NCBI GenBank assembly: GCA_964019135.1
Contig: OZ025248.1
Coordinates: forward strand, 71,306,119-71,370,118
Reading direction: 5' to 3'
DNA length: 64,000 bases
Origin: Arenicola marina
Lineage: Eukaryota; Annelida; Polychaeta; Arenicolidae
Positions 1 to 12,400 of this stretch are shown one piece after another; the stretch's first letter is position 1; the number at the start of each line of letters is the position of its first letter. The position numbers and the translations under genes are program-made. The notes beneath the pieces were generated by a model. It saw only the letters and a list, made by a program, of their open reading frames with translations, was not told the DNA's origin and searched no databases.

Positions 1-344
1 TACTGAAATCATGAGGAAATACCTGTTTTTATCATAATATTTTTTGGTGTTGTATTTATAAACAGGTTGCGCTTATACTTGTATATTTCAATGTAAGAAT
101 GATCGATATAAGTGCTAATATTTATAACTATTATAGTATTATAGCACAATGTGTTAGACAATTTAATACGAGATAGTTGAGCACACGTAAAGCGGTTTGG
201 GACATCCACCCGTCCGCGTAAGATGACAGGTACGAAGAAGTATGATATTTAAAATTAAAAATCAATGATATAATTAGAATAATTATTGCAAATCATCGGT
301 ATACCTGTCAACGATGGTTACATGGGGTTGATGTCTTGTATCAG

Positions 345-447
345 GTGGACAAGGTGAAGGCTGAGGAGAAGCTAGAGGATGCCAGGCCGGCCCTGGAGAT
401 GGCAGAGGCCGCCCTGCAAACAATTAAACCCGCCCACATATCCACGG
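345..447 (+). CDS. DNAH5/8: Dynein exon: end of stalk helix CC1
   Basis: The exon starts after TATCAG and ends before GTAAGT, entering in phase 0 and leaving in phase 1. It encodes a charged helix ([18 protein letters not shown]) followed by [10 protein letters not shown], the antiparallel coiled-coil stalk just before the microtubule-binding domain. It is the first exon of this gene in the window; bases 1-344 are intron in which I see nothing else. Confidence 0.93.
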
Positions 448-3400
448 GTAAGTCATGCGCTCCCAACGATGCCATCTACCCCACGCAAACGGGAAGTGAC
501 AGCGTCACACCGGCGTTTGGAGTGCACATTTATCTATTGAATGGCGACATTGATGCTATAATATCATGCCACATTTAGGGCCACGTACAAAGAGCCTTAA
601 ATGCCATATCCAAGATAATGGCAGACAAATGAAACCTGTTGTAGCACGTGGTTGTAACATATATCTATATATCTCTATAATATATCTCTGTACTACATAT
701 CATATATATATATTTATATGATATATCTGTTATCTGTGTGAACATATATATAGTTCTATTATCTCTATAATTTATATCTATATGTCTAAATAATATATCT
801 GTTACCTGTGTAACCATATATATAATTATATTATCTCTTTAATATATATATCTCTCCATATATATATCTGTATATGTACATATCTCTATAATATATCTGT
901 ATATCTACATATCTCTATAACATATATATCTGTATGATACCTGTTGCCGACAGTGCGCAAGCTGGCCAAGCCGCCCCACCTCATCATGCGGATCATGGAC
1001 TGTGTGCTTCTGCTCTTCCAACGCCGCCTCGACCCCACCTCGGCCGACCCCGAGCGACCTTGCCCCAAGCCTTCCTGGGGGGAGGCCCTCAAACTCATGA
1101 GCGCCTCCAACTTCCTCCAGGGACTCCTCAGCTTCCCGAAGGTACAGCGTGTTTCCAGCCCCGCTGTGGTTATGTCTGTGGCAGGATAGAGATCCCATGA
1201 CCTTCTTCGCTGAGAGTAGGGGGTTAACGCCCGGGACATGGCTCAGATCTTCCTTTCCTTCTGCTATTGACGCGATATGACCAGAATTGGTTAAGGCGTC
1301 CTGAATATAAACCAAACTAGACCAGACCAAGGTACAGACGGCTGTGGATCTCCGTCATATTGGGGAATTAACTACGCTTCATGTCTACAATTGCGAAGCT
1401 AAATCCAGCCTCAGTCACAGCATAGATGATGTTTAAAAAACTCATGGTATTTCTGAGATGTGGATGTAAAATAAAATGTCGTTTGGTCGACCTGGCTTCC
1501 GTCGCCTTCCCTGAGATAGGGTATGGCTGGGGTTTGTTTCAATGCAGGATTAAATGTTGATGAATTTTTATTTCTGTCAAATTGTGAGCCAATGTTTTGC
1601 ATCGTGTCGTTCAAGAAATTACTAGGAAGACATATTGTTTTCAACACATATATATATATATTTTCTTTAAACTATCAATATATTCTTTTTCTTAAAACTT
1701 TAATTTAATCCCGTCTTTTCTGATGTTCCCCGGAAAGGGATGACATCGAGCAAGGTCACCTCTAACATATTATAATTTCATATTGCACAGGTATCCTTAT
1801 CCGAGAGTTATTGATAAACCAAGATCTGCAAGCAAAAGAAAACCAACTCAGTTATTATATATACATATATAATTATTATACACATACATAATTATATAAA
1901 TATACCACCGTTATGAGGACATGATTAAGGGGAATCTTCATAGCTCAGTTGGGAAGCAGGCTGAACTACAGCTCAACAGGTCGTGGGTTCGAGCCATGCC
2001 ACACCTGCTTCGGGGCGCGTGTCATCTTACACAATTTTTTTTTCTTTGTCCCCGGCAGGTTTCTTGGCCCTTTATAGAAAACTTCATGTCCACAAAAATG
2101 GCCTAAAACACGGACAATTTGTTTGATTTCAGGACACGATTAACGAGGAGACCGTTGAGCTGCTGCACCCTTACCTGAGCATGGAGGACTACAACATCGA
2201 CTCGGCCAAGAAGGTGTGCGGCGACGTGGCCGGGTTGGCCTCGTGGACCCAAGCCATGGCCTCCTTCTACACCATCAACAAGGAGGTCCTCCCGCTCAAA
2301 GTACGTATATACCAGAAGCAGGCCCATGTCCGTGCAGCCCACGAGCGCTCACCTCCGTTGATCATCATCATAACGTGTCCGTCAGCCCACGAGCGCTCAC
2401 CTCCGTTAATCATCACCATAACGTGTCCGTCAGCCCACGAGCGCTCACCTCCGTTAATCATCACCAGAACGTGTCCGTCAGCCCACGAGCGCTCACCACC
2501 GTTGATCATCACCATAACGTGTCCGTCAGCCCACGAGCGCTCACCACCGTTGATCATCATCATAACGTGTCCGTCAGCCCACGAGCGCTCACCTCCGTTA
2601 ATCATCACCATAACGTGTCCGTCAGCCCACGAGCGCTCACCTCCGTTAATCATCACCATAACGTGTCCGTCAGCCCACGAGCGCTCACCTCCGTTAATCA
2701 TCACCATAACGTGTCCGTCAGCCCACGAGCGCTCACCTCCGTTAATCATCACCATAACGTGTCCGTCAGCCCACGAGCGCTCACCACCGTTGATCATCAT
2801 CATAACGTGTCCGTCAGCCCACGAGCGCTCACCTCCGTTAATCATCACCATAACGTGTCCGTCAGCCCACGAGCGCTCACCTCCGTTAATCATCACCATA
2901 ACGTGTCCGTCAGCCCACGAGCGCTCACCTCCGTTAATCATCACCATAACGTGTCCGTCAGCCCACAGGCGCTCACCTTCGTTAATCATCACCATAACGT
3001 GTCCGTCAGCCCACGAGCGCTCGCCTCCGTTAATCATCATCATAACGTGTCCGTCAGCCCACGAGCGCTCACCTCCGTTAATCATCAACATAACCTGTCC
3101 GTCAGCCCACGAGCGCTCACTTCCGTTAATCATCACCATAACGTGTCCGTCAGCCCACGAGCGCTCACCTCCGTTAATCATCACCATAACGTGTCCGTCA
3201 GCCCACGAGCGCTCACCTCCGTTAATCATCACCAGAACGTGTCCGTCAGCCCACGAGCGCTCGCCTTCGTTAATCATCACCATAACGTGTCCGTCAGCCC
3301 ACGAGCGCTCACCTCCGTTAATCATCACCATAACGTGTCCGTCAGCCCACGAGCGCTCACCTCCGTTAATCATCACCATAACGTGTCCGTCAGCCCACGA

Positions 3401-6400
3401 GCGCTCACCTCCGTTAATCATCACCATAACGTGTCCGTCAGCCCACGAGCGCTCACCTTCGTTAATCATCACCATAACGTGTCCGTCAGCCCACGAGCGC
3501 TCACCTCCGTTAATCATCACCATAACGTGTCCGTCAGCCCACGTGCGCTCACCTCCGTTAATCATCACCATAACGTGTCCGTCAGCCCACGAGCGCTCAC
3601 CTCCGTTAATCATCACCATAACGTGTCCGTCAGCCCACGAGCGCTCACCTCCGTTAATCATCACCATAACGTGTCCGTCAGCCCACGAGCGCTCACCTCC
3701 GTTAATCATCACCATAACGTGTCCGTCAGCCCACGAGCGCTCACCTCCGTTAATCATCACCATAACGTGTCCGTCAGCCCACGAGCGCTCACCTCCGTTA
3801 ATCATCACCATAACGTGTCCGTCAGCCCACGAGCGCTCACCTCCGTTAATCATCACCATAACGTGTCCGTCAGCCCACGAGCGCTCACCTCCGTTAATCA
3901 TCACCATAACGTGTCCGTCAGCCCACGAGCGCTCACCTCCGTTAATCATCACCATAACGTGTCCGTCAGCCCACGAGCGCTCACCTCCGTTAATCATCAC
4001 CATAACGTGTCCGTCAGCCCACGAGCGCTCACCTCCGTTAATCATCACCATAACGTGTCCGTCAGCCCACGAGCGCTCACCTCCGTTAATCATCACCATA
4101 ACGTGTCCGTCAGCCCACGAGCGCTCACCTCCGTTAATCATCACCATAACGTGTCCGTCAGCCCACGAGCGCTCACCTCCGTTAATCATCACCATAACGT
4201 GTCCGTCTGCCCACGAGCGCTCACCTCCGTTAATCATCACCATAACGTGTCCGTCAGCCCACGAGCGCTCACCTCCGTTAATCATCACCATAACGTGTCC
4301 GTCTGCCCACGAGCGCTCACCTCCGTTAATCATCACCATAACGTGTCCGTCAGCCCACGAGCGCTCACCTCCGTTAATCATCACCATAACGTGTCCGTCT
4401 GCCCACGAGCGCTCACCTCCGTTGATCATCTTCATATAACTTGCCCGTCAGCCCACGAGCGCTCACCTCCGTTAATCATCACCATAACGTGTCCGTCTGC
4501 CCAAGAGCGCTCACCTCCGTTGATCATCTTCATATAACTTGCCCGTCAGCCCACGAGCGCTCACCTCCGTTGATCATCTTCATATAACTTGCCCGTCAGC
4601 CCACGAGCGCTCACCACCGTTAATCATCACCATAACGTGTCCGTCTGCCCAAGAGCGCTCACCTCCGTTGATCATCATCATAACGTGTCCGTCAGCACAC
4701 GAGCGCTCACCTCCGTTGATCATCATCATAACGTGTCCGTCAGCCCACGAGCGCTCACCTCCGTTGATCATCTTCATATAACGTGTCCGTCAGCCCACGA
4801 GCGCTCACCTCCGTTGATCATGATCATGACGTGTCCGTCAGCACACGGCAGGAGCCTTTGTATGTTATACATCTATAGGCCTCTGCAACTTAGTTGGTAG
4901 CACATCGAGCTCCGGAGCAACATGCAGACCGGGGTTGGATTCGGATTCGATCATGCGCGGTGTCTGAATCCGAAGGATTGCTTCGCATGTTAATAATGTC
5001 ATTGTCCCAGGAGGTTCTTATATATATTGGTCCGGGTTAGCCAAGGCAGCGCCAAGCCAGCGGCAAGCCAGCGGCAAGCCAGCGGCAAGCCAGCGGCAAG
5101 CCAGCGGCAAGCCAGCGGCAAGCCAGGCATTGCCAGGTGTCTGTGTATAGGTTATATGATGTTATTTAAGCGATGGTCTGTCTTTGGCGAAAGTATTTTT
5201 TTACTGGAGCTCGGTTAATACTCACATGCACATACACTTATTGCAATTATTACCATTATCGGTATTGTAAAACAAATTGATGTGTATTTTATATGACGTG
5301 TTCGTGTACTAGCAGGACATGTAATTTATTTGGTTCAATTACGATGTTATAATGGTATATGTGCAGAGCGGAAAAAAATTCGGAAGTACATATGTTTAGA
5401 TATACTTTGTTTGATCGAGTGCGATATTTAAAGATGCTGAATTGTTTTCAGGCAAATCTGGCAATACAGGAGGTGCGCTACAATAGCGCCATGAGTGATC
5501 TCAACACTGCGCAGGCGCAGCTGGACGAGAAACAACGAGAGTTGGACGCGGTACAGGCTATGTACGACGCGGCCATGTCTGAAAAACAGGTACGTCTAAT
5601 GTTTCTTGTAAAGTTCCATTTACGCCCAATTTGAATATCATAAGCTATAGGCAGTTTTGCTTTTGATGGTAAGATGTCGTTATTTCGTTAATTGTTTAAG
5701 TTAATTTAAACATCAGTTAGATGCAATGCAATGAAAACGAACATTCCGCTAACATTGGTCACGTCGAAGCCCCCTCTTTGTCGGCGTTATACTTTCGGTT
5801 TTCCGATTCAATTGTATACCTATGTATGACCCATTTCAAAGGACATTTGTCGATCGATTATAAATATAAGATAAATGAGATACGTAATTAGACAAAGAAT
5901 TAAACAGTAGCTTCTGCATGATGACGCACACATGTACGTCATCAATATCAACATTTCGTTTAAAAAAATAAAATAAAATAAAGCTGAACCTATATTTACT
6001 GTTCTTTTAACTAATCGTCTGCCTGCCCCCCCCCCCCCTCCGCCACCCTACCCCCTACCCCCTCAGACCCTCCTGGATGACGCGGAGTCGTGCCGCCGCA
6101 AGATGAACAACGCCACCGCCCTCATCGACGGCCTCTCCGGCGAAAAGCTGCGCTGGACCGAGGCTAGTAAGGGCTTCGAATCCCAGATCCAGAGACTCGT
6201 CGGTGACGTCCTGCTGGCCACGGGATTCCTCTCGTACTCTGGACCCTTCAACCAGATATTCCGCGACCTGATGATGAAGCAGTGGAAGAAAGAACTGATA
6301 CAGAACAGGATCCCTTACACCGAGGTGGGTGCATGCGGGGTCAATGGGTGTGGCACAATCAGCCGTTTTTGTCACTAAATTCCCGGAGAAATAAGACCAC

Positions 6401-9400
6401 TGTCGTGAACGATTCAGTAATTCGCCCCAATAATACAGGACTCAATTGCTGTCATTTTCTCACGTTAACATCTGTGTTTTCATATGTTGACCGCCAGGAT
6501 CTGAATGTGATCACGATGACGGTGGACAACGCCACGGTGGCCGAGTGGGGACTCCAGGGACTGCCCAACGACGAGCTGTCCATCCAGAACGGTCTCATCG
6601 TCACCAAGGCATCGCGCTACCCGCTCCTGATCGACCCTCAAGGTCAGGGGAAGATCTGGATCAAGAACAAGGAGCGAGACAACGAGCTCCAGGTACGTCA
6701 CGGCGCCTTGCCGCCCGTCCTGCAGTGGCCTCTATTATGACGTATATCTCGCACGTTTGAGTAAAATTAAACCCGCCTGATTGCCGTAGAATCGTCTTTG
6801 CGTATTTATAGCTATTTATGGGGTGTGTAGTGGCAGACCCCCGGGAGGCCGGCTTCCTGACAACCGTAGAACCATCGTTGCGTGCTCATGCGGTGTGCAT
6901 GCGCAGAAAAGTCCTATATACTACTACCACTACACCAATTGGTTAGACCCATGCACTGCAAGTGATATGCCTTGTACCAACGCGGGGTATGCATAATGCT
7001 GTTATGTAACGGTTTTCTGCCTACAATTAGGAGAGTCTCGCTAGACTGAGGTGCAGATCGTGGCAGCTGTATCTGAAACCTCTATCATCCAACCCCATTT
7101 CATTGTCTGGCGAGTTTTCTTAGTCAAATTCTGCCTTTATATATATTTATATATATTTGTGGGCGTGTCGTGTGTTGGAGTACTCTCCTAAATACGCTTT
7201 AACGTTGCCAAAATATCTTATACTCTGAAGCGGCCTACAACACCCCCAACATGTCTGTATTAATTTGACCCAGATCACCAACTTGAACCACAAGTACTTC
7301 CGGACACACTTGGAGGACGCTCTCTCCCTGGGGCGCCCCCTGTTGATAGAGGACGTGGGCGAGGAGCTGGATCCGGCGCTGGACAATGTCCTGGAGAAAA
7401 ACTTCATCAAGTCCGGCAGCACGTTCAAGGTGAAGGTCGGCGACAAGGAGGTGGACGTGATGACCGGGTTCCGGCTGTACATCACCACCAAGTTGGGCAA
7501 CCCGGCCTACACCCCGGAGGTCAGCGCCAAGACGTCCATCATCGACTTCACGGTGACCATGAAGGGCCTGGAGGACCAGCTGCTCGGCATCGTCATCCTC
7601 ACCGAGAAGAGGGTACGTGAGGCCACCACGCTGTGACGTCAGCCGTGACGTCATTCATCCATGACGTCATTCGTGACGTCATTCATTTATGACGTAGTAG
7701 ATGACGTCATGCACCTTTTTGGGCGTTCGTGATATCTTTTGATATTAATGACGTCATGTATTTACGGGGTCGTTCGTGACGTCATTTATTAAGTAGTAAT
7801 CTGATGTAACTATGTGATTTGGCGTCATATAATTATGATGACATATATTGTCTTATATTCATATATACATGCATATACTATTTACCATACCCATTAAGCA
7901 TGTGGTTGCACTTCAACATTATATAAATCTTTGTGACGCATTTGATTTATCCCAAATTAATTTGCCATTAGGTTGATGTGAAGGGTCAGCGGCTAACGTA
8001 CTATTATGAATGAAACATAGTAATATCGAATCTCCAAGATGAGGACTTCTCAAGACTGGGCGCGACCAAACACCTTAAAGGTGATATCGCGAATACCGAG
8101 GAATTCACAGACTGTTATAACGGATTTTGGTAAATAGCCATAGGGAAGGGATCTTGGCGCTGAACCAGGAATTGTACGGATAACGATTCGTATGTACTTA
8201 CCACGTCCGGGTGTTTGGTGTGTGTGTGGCAGGAGCTGGAGGCTGAACGCACCAAGCTGATTGAGGAGGTGGCCACCAACAAGCGCAAGATGCAGGAGCT
8301 GGAGGACAACCTGCTCTACCGCCTGACCTCCACGCAGGGCTCGCTGGTCGAGGACGAGTCGCTGATAGAGGTGCTGAGGACCACAAAGGAGACGGCCCAG
8401 GAGGTGAAGGAGAAGCTCTCCGTGGCCGCCGAGACGGAGGTCCGGATTAACTCGGCGCGCGAGGAATTCAGGCCAGGTGAGGCTGGGTCTGGTGCGGGGT
8501 GGGAGGTGGGAGGGGTGGAAGGATCGGCATCAACTCGGCGTGCCAGGAATCTAGACCAGGTAAGGCTTTTAAAAGGGAATCTATATATAGAATTTTCATT
8601 GCAATAGCAATTATTTTACACATTTAATTTTGTAAATACAATAACTCCGATATGTATTATAATGATCATTACCCTAGCCAATGCCTCTATTATCGCCCGC
8701 TCTCTACCCACTTCGCCGTACAGTGGCCACGCGGGGCAGCGTCGTGTACTTCCTCATCGTCGAGATGAGTGACGTCAACGTGATGTACCAGACTGCCCTG
8801 CGACAGTTCCTGGGCGTCTTCGACCTGTCCATGGCTCGCTCCGTCAAGTCGCCCATCACCGCCAAGCGGATCCAGAACATCATCGACTTCCTCAGCTTCG
8901 CCGCCTTCAAGTACACGGCACGCGGTCTCTACGAGGCCGACAAGTTCCTCTTCACCATCCTCATGACGCTCAAGATCCAGATGCAGATGGGCATCGTCCG
9001 AAATGAGGAGTTCCAGACGTTCATTAAAGGTTGGTGCTATAGTAACCAATCCAGTATTGTGTTTCTCTGATGATATTAACATTGCGATCGGGTTTCGTTA
9101 TTTCGGGGCTTTCCTGGCCCAGTTTTGCCCTTGTATGTGCAAATGCGGCCGAAAACATAAATTCTTTTGTCAGATTATAGAAAAATTGTGATACTTTGGG
9201 ATATATCTACCTTGGTTATTTGACATTTTCCCGAAAATTATGTCCTATGTTTTACTTCAGCGTTAACATATACCTCGGTTGTTAAAATTAAGAATATAAG
9301 CAGAGCGGCGACTTGGGAGCGAGCTGCAATCACGGTTATTTTATATATGCATGCATTTGCATTCGCTAGGTGGCGCTGCCTTAGACCTCAATGCCGTGGA

Positions 9401-12400
9401 GCCGAAGCCGAAGAAGTGGATCTCGGACATGACGTGGCTGAACCTTGTCGAGCTCAGCAAACTGCCACAGTTCACTCAGATCCTCAGCCAGGTCGCCAGG
9501 AATGACAAGGTCAGTCAGTCGCAGTTTACTTGAATGACGTATATTAACCATTCACCTGATATACAAATAGCTTGTCAATGTTAAGGGCATTTTGCGGTGC
9601 CCTGATGGACGTCTCGGGAAGGGGGGGGGGGCGTGTTTTTTTGTGTGTCATCATTATTGCGTCATCGCTACCCGTGATGTGAAGATACCATGACCTACTA
9701 AACATGCAATAAAGAATTAACACCAACAGATCAGACAATCTGATCCATACATTTCTATCAGCGATGCTTTCTGTCACTACGCGAGGCACATTGCTGCATC
9801 AGCAGCTCCAATCGCTGAGGGTAAATATAAGTAAACTGTTTCTTCATGCTCGTTGTTTCTGGTTACAGGCCTGGAAGGACTGGTTTGACAGCGATGCCCC
9901 AGAGGAGAGTCCCATTCCGGATGGCTACGGAACGTCTCTGGATACCTTCCACAAACTCATGTTGGTCCGCAGCTGGTGTCCGGACCGAGCCATCCCGATG
10001 GCTAAGCTATACGTGTCCGAGGCCATGGGGAAGGAGGTGAGTGGGGGTGGCCGGAGCCATGGAGAAGGCGGTGGGTGGGGGGGGGGGGGGGGGGGCATGG
10101 GGCATGGGGACGGAGGTTGGGGGGGAGAGGGCCGGGGCCATGGGGAAGGAGGTGATTGGGGGTGGCCGGAGCCATGGAGAAGGCGGTGGGGGGGGGGAGG
10201 GGGCATGGGGCATGGTGACGGAGGTTGGGGGGGGGGGGTGGCCGGGGCCATGGGGAAGGAGGTGAGTGGGGGTGGCCGGAGCCATGGAGAAGGCGGTGGG
10301 TGGGGGGGGGGGAGGGTCGCCGGGGCCAGGGGGAAGGAGGTGGGAGTTAATTAACCGGATGTGATGGGTGATGGCTTTGTGCATTCTCAATCGGTTTAAT
10401 GCATTAGATCTATGTCACACAAGCTATATTCACACTATATTCAAATCCTGAATCTCATGGTCCGATACGGGTGCTGCGGCACAATGACGTTATTCACTAT
10501 GGTGTACTGGACGTTGTCGATGATAACGAGCACGGTTTCCTTCTTTCTCTCCTCAGTACGCTGAAGGTGTGATCTTGGACATGGATGCCATGTGGTCTGA
10601 GAGCAACAACCGGGCTCCCATGGTCTGCTTCCTGTCCATGGGGTCCGATCCAACAGAGAACATCACGGTCCTCGCAAAGTCCAAGGGCATACGTGAGTAC
10701 CCAGAGGACAAAGGCTCATTATTCAATGTTCGTTGAATCCGCCTTCACACATTCTCTGGGTACAACAGCTGTATTTAGCTATTGTAGCAAGTGTCAACTG
10801 TGGCGTTAATACCTTCGATGGATTTTTAAATGATGAACAACAAGAAAATCTGTATTACGCATCATGGCAGTCAGATCCATGTGCCATTAATTAACCACAA
10901 ATATGCGGTAATTTCAGGCACGTGTCGATGCAGTAAATATCACATTCCGCTATTTGTAGTGTCTGAAATGTCGTCTGTGTCTCCGTTCTTATTAGTAATG
11001 AACAGTTAGTATATCGTTTCCGTGTTTACGAGTACGCGGCGATATGTGGTATTTGCGAAATTGGGAAAATTCCATGCCCCCGCTGTCTTAAAAGTTCCTT
11101 GTGCTAAATTTCGTCTGCTACCACGTCGCAGGGTGCACGGCCATCTCGATGGGTCAAGGTCAGGAGGTGCACGCGCGGCGCCTGATGGCGGCCTCGATGG
11201 CGGACGGCCAGTGGGTGCTGCTCCAGAACTGCCACCTGGGGCTGGACTACATGGACGAGCTGCTGGACGTGATCACGACCACGGAGAGTGTCCACGAGGC
11301 CTTCCGCTGCTGGATCACCACCGAGGTCCACCCCAAGTTCCCCATCAACCTGCTGCAGAGCTCCATCAAGTACACGGCCGAGCCGCCGCAGGGCGTCAAG
11401 GCCGGGCTGAAGCGGACCTACGGCCTCATCACCCAGGACCAGTTGGACATCTCCAACATGGCCCAGTGGAAGCCGCTGCTGTACGGAGTCGCCTTCCTTC
11501 ACACCACGGTCCAGGAGAGGAGGAAGTTCGGCCCCATCGGCTGGAACATCCCGTACGAGTTCAACCAGGCCGACTTCACGTCCACCGTGCAGTTCGTGCA
11601 GAATCACCTCGACGATATGGACATCAAGAAGGTGGGAGTCAATTAATGCATTAATAAATGGCGCCTAGCTGGCGCTACACCCGCTTTGAAACAAGCATGA
11701 GTGGCCGAAATAGGTCTGGGAAATATTTTGCTACAGTGATAAACACAATGCGTCTAGAGAAAAATGATATAGCATGTATAAAATTATAGAGTTTGTCTAG
11801 ATTCCGTCCAAAATTCTACATAATAGTATCGTATGTTTAAGTGTCTACAGATTTGGTTGCCATGCATGCGGTACATGACGCCATCTTGGCATATCGCAAG
11901 GACCAAAATAATGCCCAGAATGCATTGCACGTGCAGTGGCGCCTCTTAATGGAATTATCTATGATTTGCGAAGTCATCTGCTGCCATCTCAACTACTAAT
12001 GCAAAAGAACACATATATACAGTTTTGCCTCCCCTATTATCGCCTAGGGTGTGTCCTGGAGCACGGTACGCTACATGATTGGTGAGGTCCAATATGGCGG
12101 CCGAGTGACGGACGACTACGACAAACGCCTTCTCAACACGTACGCCAAAGTCTGGTTCGGAGAAAACATGTTCGGTGACAGCTTCCAGTTCTATACAGGT
12201 ACCTACAGCCATTGAAATATGCAGTGACTCATCATATTTTCAATGTTATATCAGAGTAACATGACCCGAGAGCTTCCAATTCATATTCACTTCCCAATAT
12301 TATTTCCTCCATATTAATTGCTCGTTTTACTGCACAGTGTCACTTTATAGCGTCTGAACTTTGTTAGATCTCCCACAATCACAATCCTTCATAATCACTT

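Noticed and set aside
905-1330. 141-codon minus-strand open frame
   Set aside because: It is the antisense of dynein exon 2 plus a SINE fragment.
2181-4537. Open frames of more than 720 codons on both strands
   Set aside because: They come from a 48-bp unit whose length is a multiple of three. Only the first part of the plus frame (exon 3 of dynein) is coding.
11022-11654. 210-codon plus-strand frame overlapping dynein exon 13
   Set aside because: It is an out-of-frame shadow of the conserved exon.
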